Translations under genes and position numbers: made by a program | Notes under the pieces: generated by a model | What the model saw: only the letters and a program-made list of their open reading frames with translations | The model's database searches: none | What the model was told of the DNA's origin: nothing | In this document: piece after piece, positions 46,332-58,605 of the stretch | Layout of the letters: every line of letters starts with the position of its first letter | Position numbering within the stretch: position 1 is the first letter of the stretch | DNA from: Stereocaulon alpinum | Lineage: Eukaryota; Ascomycota; Lecanoromycetes; Lecanorales; Stereocaulaceae | Length of the DNA: 64,000 bases | NCBI GenBank assembly: GCA_018257865.1 | Contig: JAEUBA010000019.1 | Location: forward strand, 326,736-390,735 | Direction: 5' to 3'

Positions 46332-48199
46332 ATGTCTGCGCCCAGGAAATCAACCCGCAAAAAGCGTCAAACTCAGCTGAGCTTCAGTCCTCTTCCCTCT
46401 TCCTCACCGGCTACGTCTCAGTATCCAGACCAAATGCAGCGGCGAGCTGCTTCTGTGCGTTACGACAGTGATGGACCAAGTCCCGTCAAGCGAAGGCGAG
46501 TAGATGATGCTTCCCCGTATAATGTGGCTAGTCCACTTGGGAAATCAGCCATTGGACAGAAGCTTAGCCTTGCTGTTCATTCGCCGAGTATGAAGGCAGG
46601 CCAATTGCCCACACCGGCTGCGTCGTCGCAGGTTGATGCACACATGATTGCAGCAGACAGCAGTAGCGATGACATTCAGGTACTGCCATCAACAAGGCCT
46701 AAGTCCGGCGTGAATATTGAAAATGGGGACGCTAAGGCGGACATTAGCAGCGATGAGGAGGATGCGCCAATCCGAAGCGCGCGAAGACACAGGGTTTTAC
46801 CCATAGCATTGTCAAGTGATGAAGACTCCAACCATTCTACAGGGAACGATTCCGAACTTGACCTGCAAGATGAGGTAGATGACCTGAAAGGTACCAGTGA
46901 CATAGAAATCCGTGAAAAGCGTACGAGGGGTGCGCCAGGAAATTCAGCAAGGAACGCAAGGCAACAGAAACTCGAGGAGCTCAGGCGACGTCGTGCTGGG
47001 ATTCCAGAAGGAGGAGACCAGAAGGAGGATGAGGAGGAGGAAGGCGAAGAAAATGACAGTGATGTGGCCGAAGTCTCTGAGCCGGAAGACATACATCATG
47101 CCATGAGAAGGGGAAGCAACCTCGACGAATATGAGGAAGACTTTGTAGATGACGATGATGATACCTTGGGCGTCGAGATGGATGGGGAAGCTTTACGAAG
47201 AGCCATACCAATCGAGTTCACGCACCATGCAAATAAGAAGACAATTGAGCACTTCAAAGACGAAGTTGAATGGATGGTTCACAATAAGTTGAATCCTGCC
47301 TTTGACCGGTACGCAGTTTTCGGGTTTCTGCTTTCGTTTTCGCCATTGTCAAGTGTTTAGAACCTACTGCGGGAGCAATGACTGGGTCTATCTACCTTGA
47401 ACTCACCCCATAATTCTTCTCCATACCCGTTCAGAGGGGATGCTGACTCCGTATTGTACGCAGGTACGACGAAATATACGAGGTGGCCCACAGAAAGCTC
47501 GATGACGAATTCAAGGCTTACGCTGGTTCTAAGTTCATTTCGCCAGTCTGGGCTCCAGAATTCGACGCTGCGCTTAAGTCTCGACCTGATTTCCTCAGAA
47601 CCGATATCCCGACAATGTTTGAACATAAGTGTGACGCCTGTCGGAGGACTAACCATCCCCCTAAGCACAAAGTTACCTTCATGGGTAAACCCTACGATCG
47701 AAAGACCTTGGAACCGATTGCACATGACGACGAAGACGACGAAGATAGTGATGACTCAGGGAGCAAGGGAAGTAGCAGCTCTGAGCATGAAGAGAGTTTC
47801 TTCCTTGGCAGGTAAGCCCACCAGAACCTTTCGTGTACGATCCTAATTTCGCTGACACTTCACAGATTCTGCTGTGCAAATGCTGAAATGGGACATGCTC
47901 TCTACCACTGGCGCTACGCACTCAACCAAAATGTACTCGAGTGGCTTGCCATGCAAGGCCATCTTACCCCCCAGAAGATCGTCGAGCGAGAGAACATCCG
48001 CCAGAAGAAACGGGAGAAGATCGCTAACAAGATTGTGGACGGCATGGAGGATACTGGTGTGATGAGGAAGCTATACCGGGAGTTCAAAGAGAACTTGGCG
48101 GCTGCTAGGGACGCAAAGGTAAAACTCCGTGTTGTATGGAACGTGATTGGACGAATGCTGATCTTTGTCAAGCCCACGAGGTTCTCCAACCATCGTTGA
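46332..48199 (+). CDS. DUF4211-domain nuclear protein
   Basis: Model: exons 46332-47308, 47464-47811 and 47866-48199, 552 aa; introns of 155 and 54 nt, both phase 2. The N-terminal 300 residues are disordered with nuclear-signal-like basic clusters (SAPRKSTRKKRQTQLSF; SPVKRRRVDD) and long acidic runs (EDEEEEGEENDSDVAEVSEPE). The DUF4211-like domain (PF13926) starts near residue 300 with IPIEFTHHANKKTIEHFKDE and ends after FCCANAEMGHALYHWRYAL, including a possible Cys-rich metal site (HKCDACRR; FCCANA). Molecular function of the family is poorly defined; chromatin or transcription roles have been suggested. A further short intron near 48120 is possible and would only change the last residues. 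Confidence 0.78.
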
Positions 48200-48591
48200 A
48201 CGCGATCATTGGGTTTGGACCCTTTGCGGTTTCGAATGGGTTAGGATAACATCCCAGCTGGACTTCGTTAACAGGATGGAAAGCCATCTTACTCAACATG
48301 CATCTTTGGTGTTTTGCCCACACCAATGTTCCATATCAGTGGCTACTCCAATATTCCTGAACGTTCGTGAGGGCACCTAACGGTAGGCATGCAAAGAACC
48401 AGCGGCCATTGAGTGTGGTCTCAATCCATATGAGCAGCATCAGGCTATGCTTATCGACCCATAAAGATCCATCAATCCGTAAACTCAGACCATTCAAATG
48501 TACAAAAACTCTCAAACCACAACCCACAAATCGTGCACAGAAACAGAGCAGAGATATCATACACCATCCCCCCCTTCACAACCCTCAACCC
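48200..48591. other. Convergent 3' intergenic region
   Basis: About 390 bp between the DUF4211 and TOM22 3' ends. C-rich sequence near 48550-48590 continues into the C-rich strand of the TOM22 exon. No gene is seen. Confidence 0.5.
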
Positions 48592-49228
48592 CTACAACCC
48601 CTGCCCCGTCCCCACCCCCGGCGTCAAAATCTCCCCCGCCCCCTCCCGAGCCTTCATCTCCTTCTCCTGCTCCACAAACGCCTGTTCCTCCACCAGCGCG
48701 ATCGCAAACGGAACCATCAACATCAATGCCCCAGTAGAAAGTGTCCAGAGCCCTTTGCCGCCGTACCAGGCGCCTTTTTTAAGGACAACGGAGGTGGAGG
48801 AGAGGGTGGAGGTTAGGTAGCGCCGGGTTCGGGGGGGGAGGATGTCTTTTAGGGCATAGATTCTGTGGGGAGGGGGATTAGTTGGGGCTTGGGGGAGAGG
48901 GGGATTGGAGGAGGGGTTGGTTGGAAAGAGAAGAGGTGATCTGTGGGGAGGGGGTGTCGTGTACATACCGATCAGATATCGATTCTTGTGGTGCGGTGAA
49001 TATTTGATCGTCATCTGAAAGTTCTGATTCTGCAAGTCACACCGATCATTAGCTAGCTGCCTCACAGGAGGAAACTCAACACGATCGTGCAGCCTACTGC
49101 CCCGAAAGCTGGATGAAGGGGTATCTACCTGTATCCGTGAAATCTGCAGAGTCGTAGGTGGTGTCGTCGATGGGACCTGGTTGTGCTTGGTCGAGCTCCT
49201 GGTCTTCGACTTCTTCGAGTTGGACCAT
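48592..49228 (-). CDS. TOM22: Mitochondrial import receptor subunit Tom22
   Basis: Model: exons 49228-49129, 49029-48969 and 48862-48592, 143 aa; introns of 99 and 106 nt. The small size, acidic cytosolic N terminus (MVQLEEVEDQELDQ; SELSDDDQ), the segment IYALKDILPPRTRR and one membrane span at about residues 92-111 (LWTLSTGALMLMVPFAIALV) followed by EEQ match Tom22. Tom22 is the central receptor and organiser of the TOM complex in the outer membrane and binds presequences through its acidic domain. The middle exon is only 61 nt and was placed from frame and splice sites. A single long unspliced frame through this locus would lack the acidic N terminus. Confidence 0.9.
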
Positions 49229-49597
49229 CGTAGGGGTATACGTGTAGATCTGGCAAGGGTCTGTTGGTGCTTGAGTGGGAGGTGGGAAAGATATTGTGAT
49301 TAGATCGTAGTTTGGAATGTCTTCAAAGTTCGTGATGCCCTGATGGAGCTTGAGGCTTGGCCAGAATTTTGGGAGATCGGAGCTCGGCGAATTAATTTGC
49401 CGACATGTCCTGGTATCCCAATCTCTTGCTTCTTAGCCCCAAGGGCCCTTTGAATTTCTCGATTACATACAAATTGAAAGATCTTGGGACATTCTCTCTA
49501 TTTGAACTCGGTGACGGATCTCCAAGCTCACGACTAGTATGAGATGATAAGTGCCTGCTTGCTCTTTCCAGCCAATTATCCTGGTACACAGCCATCC
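49229..49597. other. Promoter side of TOM22
   Basis: About 370 bp between the TOM22 start and the 3' end of the next minus-strand locus. No gene is seen; the TOM22 promoter should be here. Confidence 0.45.
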
Positions 49598-50422
49598 TTA
49601 AGCTACATTAGGAATCCCACAAGCTTCTGGCGTGGCCTGCCCACTCTGAGGCGTATCGAGAACAACGATCGCAACATGTCCATTTAGCAAGGTCACCAAG
49701 ACTTCGACACCAAAGAGATCTGCGTTCTCCAGGAGTCCCCTTGTCGCGCCATAGACTGCTTCACTTATCGATGCTCCCTTATCGTTATAGCTTGAGCACT
49801 GGGCCGGCGGTTTAATCGTGTTCGGGTAATTGGCTGAGACCCAGCCTTGCAAGACGGCGAATGGGACGCCGAAAACGATCCCAACGACGAGAGGTTGATT
49901 GAGGTACCACCAGAAAGACTGTCGAAGACCTTTCGAGTCTAGCCACGCTTCCGCGACGTACCCTGAGCCTGCGCTGGCGCTGAAAGTGACTGCGTTTCGA
50001 ACTCGGTTGAGACAGGTCCTGGCGACATTGCCATGGGCCCATTGCAATGCGTCCTCTTCGAAGGGGCTCAGTGCCCTTGACGAATTGGATCCCGAGAGTT
50101 GCTGCGAAGCACGAATTTCTATGCTCGAGTGTTCGGTCTTCATATCACTTGATGTGTGAAAAGAGTCGTTGTAGGCCCCTTCGCCAAAGGCGCTCAAGGC
50201 TCAATGATCAATTGGGGCACTCGCTCGGTGTTGGATCTGGCGGATTTGCGTTGCTCTTTCCTCGGGTACGAATTCTTGCACTGTTAGCGATTGACGGATA
50301 ATCCAATCCGTATCATTGTAGTGGTGCTTCGAACGTGTAAGTCCGGAAGACCACTCGGATCGCACTGTCCAGCCGTTGCAAGACCAAGGATTATAGAGTC
50401 TGAGGCTGGCAAGGTGCTTCAA
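49598..50422 (-). pseudogene. Uncharacterised fungal membrane protein gene interrupted by an in-frame TGA
   Basis: One reading frame runs from 50422 to a stop at 49598 but is broken by TGA at 50203-50201. The upstream 73 residues (TDWIIRQSLTVQEFVPEERA) and the downstream 199 are in the same frame with no shift, which suggests one gene with a single nonsense change, for example from CGA. The downstream part has DALQWAHGNVARTCLNRVRN, then a membrane-like run (LVVGIVFGVPFAVLQGW) and a second hydrophobic segment near the C terminus. I recognise no family. If the downstream part is expressed alone, the first ATG is at 50143 (181 aa). The true 5' end upstream of 50422 is not resolved. Confidence 0.55.
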
Positions 50423-50532
50423 AATTGAGAGGGGTCCTTTCGAAATCCTCGGCGCCTAGGACTTGCGGCTGAGCGCTCAAGCGTTCGGTCTTCGAGGCAC
50501 TCTAAACACCAACGCTCACCAAGATGTCGTAA

Positions 50533-51111
50533 CTCCACCTCTCCCATCACATCGAGAATGTGTCTGAAGCACCTACTGGAGCTGTGCCTGCCTTCTGGAA
50601 CCTTCGTTGCCAGGACACGAACTTCACCTCTGTCAGGGATACGTCTGTCGCAGTCCCTGCCAATGGAACAAAGACGCCGCCCCAGCCCCAAACGCTGAAT
50701 CCTCGCGCGTAGTATCGGAGGCCATCGCTATGTTACGGGTACCATATCAAAAACACAACAATGATCATGACGTACCTACTATTGTCCACCGTCTCGATTG
50801 CGATCACAATCGCACAATTCACAGTCTTAATATTGAAAGCTTCACCTGCCGACCTAGGCGATCCGTTTACAACGCCGAGGTTGCCAAGCTCTAGCATCTA
50901 CTGTTTAGGAACAAAGTACTCCCTCGCAGTTATCCTCTGGGCTTGCAGCCAATCCTATGCCAACTTCTTGCCTACTTACCCTGCTACCATCCAGGAAGAG
51001 ACGTTCCGTCGTTTGTCATTCCTCGGCATAACCTTCGCAGCGGCAATCACGATGTACCTAAACATATTCCGGCTATGCCATTATACAAACAGCGCAGCAT
51101 GGGAATTATAG
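50533..51111 (+). pseudogene. Possible three-span membrane protein gene with an in-frame TAG
   Basis: An open frame from 50533 is interrupted by TAG at 50710-50712 and continues in the same frame to 51111. The part after the stop (116 aa from the ATG at 50761) has three hydrophobic segments: TYLLLSTVSIAITIAQFTVL, YSLAVILWACS and FLGITFAAAITMYLNIF. The part before it has a plausible extracellular-like stretch with N-glycosylation sequons (NFT, NGT). TAG in the context GCG-TAG-TAT fits a CAG to TAG change. No family is recognised. The 116-aa ORF could also be a gene by itself. Confidence 0.4.
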
Positions 51112-51912
51112 TACTTACTGACGCTGAATCGCGTGAGCGCTCTCGAGACTATCTAAGACATCAGCTTCTGCTATTTCAATGTCTTTCTGAGCATCATAGC
51201 TGGAGCCATTAGCTCCTGACCTTCGTTGGCAATAAGTTTCATCCTCGCTATCGGTCAAAAAGTAGAAGATAAATTTCTGGGATGACTGCACCAAATATCG
51301 GCAGCACATGATCCTTGTGAGAAAAGAAAACGGAAGTAAGTGAGGAAGACGGATGGGTGGGCATATCCTTGAAGATGCTTGGGGGATATAACAAAAGCAG
51401 ACGACACGCTGACTTCAGACTCGATTGCGCACTGCTACTTGGTGATATACGAACGGTAAATCATAGTTATAGGACAATTCACCTCTTACATTGCCGAAGT
51501 GCCTCAGTGGTCGTCCGACCAGACCGACCGTGGACCACCTAGAGCTGCTCGTCTAGGGAAGCGGATAAGCGCTCGGAACCTACCGCTGTAACTTGTTCTG
51601 GGATGCACTTGGGCACCCCAGAAGAATTGCTTTAGGGCCTAACCGAAACCTCGGGGGCAAATGCTTCTATCGTATGCTAACGAGGGTGGGATTACGGGAC
51701 GTTGCGGCTAATGTTACCTTCATTCGCTACTATGGACTCAAGAGAGTTTGGGAGCAAGCGATGAAAGGGAAGTGATTAGTGCAAGTTTGCTCCAGAATGA
51801 AGAGCGGGAACATCGATGAATGATGGCCACAGGGCTAAGTTTCATTGTCCCACAAAGTTTACAAGATACAGCCGTTGGAAAGGGCATCATGAGCGGGGAG
51901 AAATGTTCGCTC
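51112..51912. other. Intergenic stretch before the truncated oxidoreductase
   Basis: About 800 bp. Only short frames (for example 51593-51775) without resemblance to known proteins. I see nothing else supportable. Confidence 0.45.
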
Positions 51913-52657
51913 TCAGTTCCCTCTCTCTGCGAGAATGATGTCCACAGCTTGTTCGGCAAGGGCAAATACAGGAACCTGATAGTGGGCAGCTAGTGGAACC
52001 GGAATCACACTCGCATCCACAACCCTCAAACCCTCCACACCAAACACCTTGCACGAGCTGTCGACCACTTTACCCATACTGCATGAAGCAGCCGGATGGC
52101 TACAACTCATGCCCCCGAGCTTAACCCGTGCATCGATATCCTCGAGCGAGGCATTCGACGGCAGACACTTGTGCCCTTCCGGCAGAATCTCGTCGGCCAC
52201 CAATTCTTTACCTTCGGGAGTCTCGAGCATTAAACGAGACAATACCTTCCAACCTTCGCGCATCGCGAAGCGATCTGCTTCTGTGGCATAGTAATTTGGC
52301 TCGATGACAGGTGGAGCTGTTGGATCCCTTGACTCGAGTGTCATACTCCCTCGAGAGGTTGGAAGGCATGCCATATAATAAGTCATTATTGCAGTGCCAT
52401 CGATAGGAATAGTGAGGCCGATCTGTTCAGCACCAAATGCAGCATACAAGATGTTCATCTCGAGATGAGAGCGTGGGCCTCTTGGAAGGGCATGTGTGTC
52501 ACTGACACTAGACTTGCCTTCGTCTTTCGCAATGGCGGCCTTGAGACCATTCCGGGGTACTGTCATGGTAGCTAACCAGTCCATAGGATTGCCATTCTGG
52601 AATGTTGGGTCCGCAAAGGCGAGAGAGCCCATGGCCAGTTCTTTCTCGGTGTCGGTA
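51913..52657 (-). pseudogene. 5'-truncated GMC oxidoreductase (C-terminal half only)
   Basis: About 245 residues match the C-terminal substrate-binding part of glucose-methanol-choline oxidoreductases. Visible marks are TLESRDPTAPPVIEPNYY, the active-site region GGMSCSHPAASCSMG, GLRVVDASVIPVPLAAHYQ and AEQAVDIILAE. Both family active-site positions (His in CSHP, His in AAHYQ) are present and there is no stop within this part. The FAD-binding GxGxxG half (about 300 residues) is missing; homology ends near 52657, where TA-rich transposon sequence begins. The residues just before the Met at 52632 (STDTEKELA) still fit the family, so the break is at or just past 52657. This is a gene cut by transposon insertion, or by recombination at the element edge. 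Confidence 0.82.
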
Positions 52658-52680
52658 GAACCTAGCTGCTAGGTTGTACC
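52654..52680. repeat. 27-bp near-palindrome at the gene/transposon junction
   Basis: The sequence GGTAGAACCTAGC is followed at once by TGCTAGGTTGTACC, its near-perfect reverse complement (arms AACCTAGC/GCTAGGTT). It lies exactly where homology to the GMC oxidoreductase ends, so it may mark the element terminus or a repair footprint. Confidence 0.6.
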
Positions 52681-55591
52681 GATTAGTAGGCTTGATCCCC
52701 TATTACCTGCCCCGGACAACCTGATTCGCAGGGTGTCTATTAGGCTTGGTAAACTGGGGATTGATTGAATCTAGCTAGCTAAGCTATGGTGTTTTATCTA
52801 GGAGTTAGCGCCAAGCCGCTAGTTGCGGAGCGGAGCGACGTTATTCCGACACTAGCAAAAGTTTTAGAAAGTCGAAAAAACAGTGCCAATCGACGCCAAA
52901 TCTAGTAATTAGCTAGCATAGAAACGGGCCTGCAAGGCTAAGTAACGCTGCAATCTAATTAGTTAGGTTACAGCTTCTCTTTCTACCTAAGCGTTTATCT
53001 TTAACTCAATAGTATTACTGTCCACTAATTACTTTAATACCTAGCAGTAGCGCTCCTTAGTTATAGCGTCTACTAGGTTATAATTACTATTAATCTACCG
53101 CACCTTATTAATCTCCCTCCTCTTATAGGACTGCCGTAGCCCTATTATATCGATTATTAGGCGTTTCTCAGCGGTAGTACTAAGGTATATAATACAGTCG
53201 TATAGGGAGTAGGAGTTAGTATATAGAATTAGTAGTATCTTTAACTAAGTAATACCCTTAATAGTAGATTATAAGGTAGTAGTAATATCGAACCCTGCTA
53301 CTATTATATATAGCTCTAAAGCTAGCACTGATCTTATAACTCTTTTATATTTAGTGCTACTCTAGTAGATAATATTACTGCTAATATTAATAGTCGATTT
53401 ATCTAGCTGTTACTCGTTAGTAAGGATAATAATATACCTAATTTAAGAGCTAAGGTCAGCGTTATTAGCGAAGGCTGTATTAATAAAGACTAGTAGTTTC
53501 AGCTTCTCTAAAGCAAGCTTAACGAATTATAGACCTCAGCGGTAGTTCTCCTTTTACTAATTTAATTATTTATTTAACTAATCAGCGTCTTCTTTTACTA
53601 GCTGAGTAATTTAGGCTACCCTAGACAGCGTAAAAGCTATCTCTAGTTAACTTATAGAGGCTATATAAGCACCGCAGGCTCTTTCTTTAATATATTGCGA
53701 TTTAATATCGCTAGCGGTGGCGGTGTTAATCGCGTTAATTTTATTATACTACCGTTACTGGGAGAGCTTCAGAATATCGCTGTTACTAGAAATAGTAGTG
53801 CCGTTAAATTAGAGGTCTTTTTTATTATCCAGCTTTTCAATTAGCTTTGCTAGAAAGCCTATATTAAGTTATACTTTTTCTTCTAGCTCTAAGTATTTAG
53901 TTATCCTACAGAATAGTAAGTCGTTAGTCTATAGGCCAACGATCACCTGCTCGGAGAATATAAGGCAGGGATCGAATAAGGAGACGGTAAGGCCTAGCTT
54001 TTTAGTATAGTAGTTATAGTAGGTCCTAAACTAATACGTCCCTGCCTCTAGGACGCTATATAGCGGGCGGACTACTTTTAGTATATTATCTCCTAAGTTA
54101 GTACCTTACGGCGGTTTTATATAGACTAGGCGGCTTAGTACTAAAGTCGACTATATATAAGCTTATAAGATATCGCGTACGCAGAGGTTATATAGTAGAA
54201 TTATAGCGAGATAAATAATAAGGCGCTAGCTAGCGCGTTAAATTATTAGTAACTACGTTAGTACCTCCTTCTTACCTTTATTATTATAGGCTTAGATAAC
54301 TAGCCTAGACTTTTCGAATAGTATAGCGCTATCCTACTTAATATTATCGACGAATCGGCAGCTGAAGATATAAGTATACGGCGGTATATCTTGCTTACTA
54401 ATAATCTTAAAGACTCCTTTAGCAATAAGTCCGTTAATTTCTTTTTAGCGGGAGTTAATAAATAGGCTATTTAGTAAGCGAATAGCGCCTTCCGATTAGA
54501 GCTTTATTAATAGCTCGATATCTAATTACTCCTTATTAGTAAGGTGGGCGTAGCGGGTAGGTAGGTATTACTATCGCTACGGGTTTTAGCGTGTAGCAGT
54601 AGCTTCTTTAGTCGGAAGGTCTATTTCAGCTATAGGAGGCGTTAGTAATTAATTAGTCGATTTAACTAAGTACGGCTTAACTAAGGTAATTCAAAATATT
54701 ATAGGGCCGCTGCTGAGTTTAACTGTATAGGCTTAGTCGTCTATAGCGAGTAATTAGTAGGGCCCTTTCTATCCCTTACCTTCTCGCCAGACTAGGACGT
54801 TGCTGCTAATAGGAGCGTCTAGTATAGAGTCGCTTTATAGACCGTTGCGGTGGCGTAAGGCTTCGGTAACGTCTCTTCTTGCTAATAATTCTGACGCTTC
54901 TTTTATTGCTAAGAAGGAAGATTGGTTGCTGAAGTAGAAATTAAGTGCATCGCTGGTCAGTATGTACTGAAATACTATATGCAGCTTAGTCGACGGTATC
55001 CCTGCGTTAGAGGCGGTAGTTAAGAAGATCTTTAGCTTATAGTCGAAGGAGTCGTTCCTTCCGTTATATTTTATCTCGTCGGTATAGAGCTTAGTTAATG
55101 CGGTGAGCTCTTGAGAAAGGTTTTGCTCCTAGTAATTAGTAATAGCGTTGGAGATCTTAAAACTATTAATTAGGGCTGTTTGGAATAGTATCTAGAAGCG
55201 TTACTGTTATATTAGGTCGAGTAGCGTACTAGTCTTAGTTGGTATTTCAATCTTAGCTGGGGTAGGCGTGCTAGGTATATTAGAGATATTTCCTAAGGTA
55301 GGCGTGCTAGGCGTGTTGGAGTTGCTTATAGAGTTGACGTTAGACTTCTTCTTTACTAGCTTTAGTACGTCTGTAGGCTAATTAGACTATAGTTAGTCTG
55401 CTAGCCTTACTAGGTACTTATAGACGTAGGTCTTATCCTTAGGTATATAGACGTCGCGGTCGAATAGCAGGTCCCTAAGGTTTTATAGTAATAGTTTATT
55501 TACCTTCTTAAATAAGGCTTCGTCCTAATTGCTGAAGTCTTCGCAGAAGTTGATCTATAGATTATATCCTTCTTCCTTATAGTTTTAGTAG
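52681..55591 (-). mobile_element. RIP-degraded Ty1/Copia retrotransposon
   Basis: Read on the minus strand and ignoring many stops, the region contains Copia polymerase motifs. Near 54,350-53,950 there is a reverse-transcriptase stretch with SRLVIQAYN, then RDILQAYIQS, then KVVRPLYSVLEAG. Upstream (about 55.4-55.2 kb) a Pro/Ser/Thr-rich part has an internal repeat (NTPSTPT-type). CpA and TpG are rare and TpA is abundant by eye, as expected after repeat-induced point mutation. Its own LTRs could not be defined. The far end is interrupted by the Gypsy LTR at 55592. Confidence 0.7.
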
Positions 55592-55946
55592 TGTTACGGG
55601 TAACCCCGCAGGGTCACGAGCAAGGCACGTGATAGGGTTAATAGGTAAAGGACTATTAGGAGAGGACCTAGTGATATAGGTGATCTGGAGTATATTAGGC
55701 AGATCACAGAGTGATATAGTAGATATAGGGTTAGATTACCCAGATTATATCAGGGCTTAGTATGGTCTATAGTGAATATATAAGGAAGGGGTTTTCCTTT
55801 AGTAGAATAATTCTTTCCTTATATTTAACTTATATAATAGAGAGGAGTCTTAGCTGAAGATAATTTAATAACTATCTATCTCTATTACCTTCTAGTGCTT
55901 AATATACTATATAATTTACCCGTAGGAGTTAAACTACCCCGTTATA
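55592..55946 (+). repeat. Probable 5' LTR of the Gypsy element
   Basis: A 355-bp segment begins TGTTACGGG and ends CCCGTTATA, imperfect terminal inverted repeats of the TG...CA type with the final CA mutated to TA. It directly precedes gag-pol-like sequence on the same strand. No second copy is visible in the window, so the 3' LTR was lost or lies elsewhere. Confidence 0.6.
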
Positions 55947-58605
55947 CTTTAAATACTATACTTTAGACTATATAGTATAAGCACTTCCGGTTCTACCTTA
56001 GGGGAGAGACGGCGCGTTATATCTAAAGTAATAAGTAGATTTAAGGGAAGGGAGGTAGCTCCTATTCCTAAGGACGGAATTACTATCGGCGAAGGAGGGA
56101 TAAAGTTACCTACCCCTACTAAGTTCTCTAGCAGGAAGGGAGGATTAAATACGTTTCTTCGATAAATTAACCTATATATAGTATTTAACGTATTAAGCTT
56201 CTATACTATAAAGGCTAGGAATATATTTTACTTATTATACCTTAAAGGTAATACGGCAGCAGTACTTTAACCCTAGTTAGAAGAATATCTTTCGATTTAG
56301 AACCCTAATATAATAGAGGATAACTCTTTAAAGATTATCTCCGATAAGATATATATTAGAAACCTATTAAGGTTCTATTTTAGGGATAGTACTAAAGAGA
56401 GAAGGCTAGAACGAAAGCTTATAAATCTCTAATAGAAGGGACTAGCGATAGAATATATAGCATAATTTAGAGGAATTACCTATTAACTTAAGTAGTCGGA
56501 AGACGCTTAAGCCGCCGTATATTAAAAAGGACTAAAGGATAAGGTTAAGGATAAGCTCGCCTATTCTAATAATATTAGAAACTTTATATAATTGGTATCT
56601 AAGGTCTACTCTATTAATAATAGGTTATACGAAAGGAAGATAGAATAGAAGTCTTTAGGTCCAGTTACTAAGTTTAGGAGAAAGGAAAATATTTCAGCTA
56701 TAAAAGCGAAATTCTCTAGGAAACCTTATAAAGGAAAGAAGTAAAAGAAGGACCTATCTAACGTAGAATACTATAGATACTATAAGAAGGGATACTATTA
56801 GAATAAGTACCCTTAATAAGAATAGGTAGCTATAGTAGGGGATATATACCCTAGCTATAATAAATAGGAGCAGCCGGAACGACTAGTATAGTTAACTAAT
56901 AGGGAGTATAATTCCTTAAGTTAGACGACTTACTATAATAATTCATACCAGATATATCTTAGTAAGAAGGACGGATTAGGATAGTATCCCTAAAGGCTAA
57001 GATACTAGGTATCTATAGTAAATAGTAAAGAATACTTTAGCGAGGATTAAGTTAATAATCCCCGCTAGGAACTATCCTCTAGAAGCGAGTTAGGAGAGCT
57101 TATAGAGGGAGAAGCTTCATTAGATAATAAAACCCTTAATAGAATCGAGGCTTTAAGGTTAGACACCTAAAGGACTTAAGAAGAACTGCTAGAATCCTAT
57201 CGACAGCGACTAAGATACATAGAATAGTAAGTAACTAATCTTTATAATAAGCTAGATAAAGCCGACGAATATACTAAGAAGGTTACGTCGAAGTTCCTAA
57301 TATAAGTATTAATAGCATTAATAAGTTACGAGGAAAGAAAAAACCTCGCGAAATACAGGAATAGGTTAGCGTTAATTATCGAATTCACAGAATTCTTCCG
57401 GAAAACAACGGGAACGGGAATAAAGGAAGAACTTAAAGCGTTTAAGGCTTTAGCAGCCTAAAAGATCTAGGAAGCGTTATAAGGGGATAAATATATAGAC
57501 TTAAGAAATATAATCTATTAAAGAGTTCCCCTAGGGTTAAGATTCTTAAAGGACGGGAGTATTCTACTACCTGACTAGAGGCTTATACTATATAAAGTCT
57601 AACTAACTATATAAGCCCTAGAATAAAAAGTTAAGAGTCTCCTAAAATATAGGGAGAAGATTCCTATCGACTAGTTTATTAGAGATAAGGCTGAGCTATA
57701 CGCTCTAGTTATAAAATACTTATCCTTAAAAAACTAGGAAGTTCCCCGGTAAATAGGCCGCCTAGAGGAACTAGCTGAAAGATTAAATAAGTTACCTTAG
57801 CCGAATTATCTAATAATATTAGGTTCCGGTTCTAGGTAAAGGTTAATAGTATTCTGGTAAGGGTTATTATTAATAGTAGATTAAGTAAGGATTTAATTAA
57901 ACTAAGTTTCGTAAGGAAGTATAATTTACTTATACGAAAACGCGAGCTATACGCGTTAACGAACTTCGATAGATTAATAATAGGAACTATTAACAGAAGT
58001 ACTAAAATACTTAACCTAAGGATAGGACGAAGATATAAGAAGTATACCTTTAATTTAGTACTAGGAGGAGTTAACGATATTACTCTAAGAATCCTATAGC
58101 TAAGGAAAGCTAACCTAACGATAGGTTAGGGTTCTTAGGATATAATATTTATAGATAGTATACTAAATAGAGTTCCACCGATCTAAGAATATAAATCTCT
58201 CTCAGTAGTAGTATAAACCTAGAAGGAGATAAAGGGCGATTTTAAGTTAGGAAACGTTATAGTACTATAGAGTTAAGTTAGACTTATAAGCGAGACTACT
58301 ACTATAAAAATCCTAAACGAATACGCGGAATTCGGAACTCTATTCTAAAAAGAGAGTATTAACGAAGCCCTTCCTAAGTACTAACTATAGGACTATAAGA
58401 TTAAGTTAATTTTAGGTAAAGAATCTATAAAGAAGCTAATATACCCGCTGTCGCGAGATAAAGCTATTACTCTTACGAAGTATATCGAAGAAAATAAATA
58501 GAAGGGGTTTATTCGAAAATCTTAATCACCCGCAGGATATCCTATCCTATTCGTGCCTAAACTAGGTAGAGAATTACGTCTATATATAGATTATAGAGCA
58601 CTTAA
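55947..58605 (+). mobile_element. RIP-degraded Ty3/Gypsy retrotransposon, 3'-truncated
   Basis: After the LTR, gag-like sequence is followed at 56769-56810 by a zinc-knuckle position with exact CX2CX4HX4C spacing, but all four ligand codons are now Tyr. Near 58,524-58,605 there is the start of a Gypsy reverse transcriptase (SPAGYPILFVPKLGRELRLY followed by DYRALN). The match stops abruptly at about 58605, and RT, RNase H and integrase are absent. Stops, mostly TAG and TAA, occur throughout. Confidence 0.72.

Noticed and set aside
50419..50691. 90-codon minus-strand frame, as an upstream exon of the membrane-protein pseudogene.
   Set aside because: It is Arg-rich and antisense to the plus-strand frame that continues into the three-span protein; the reading looks like a shadow.
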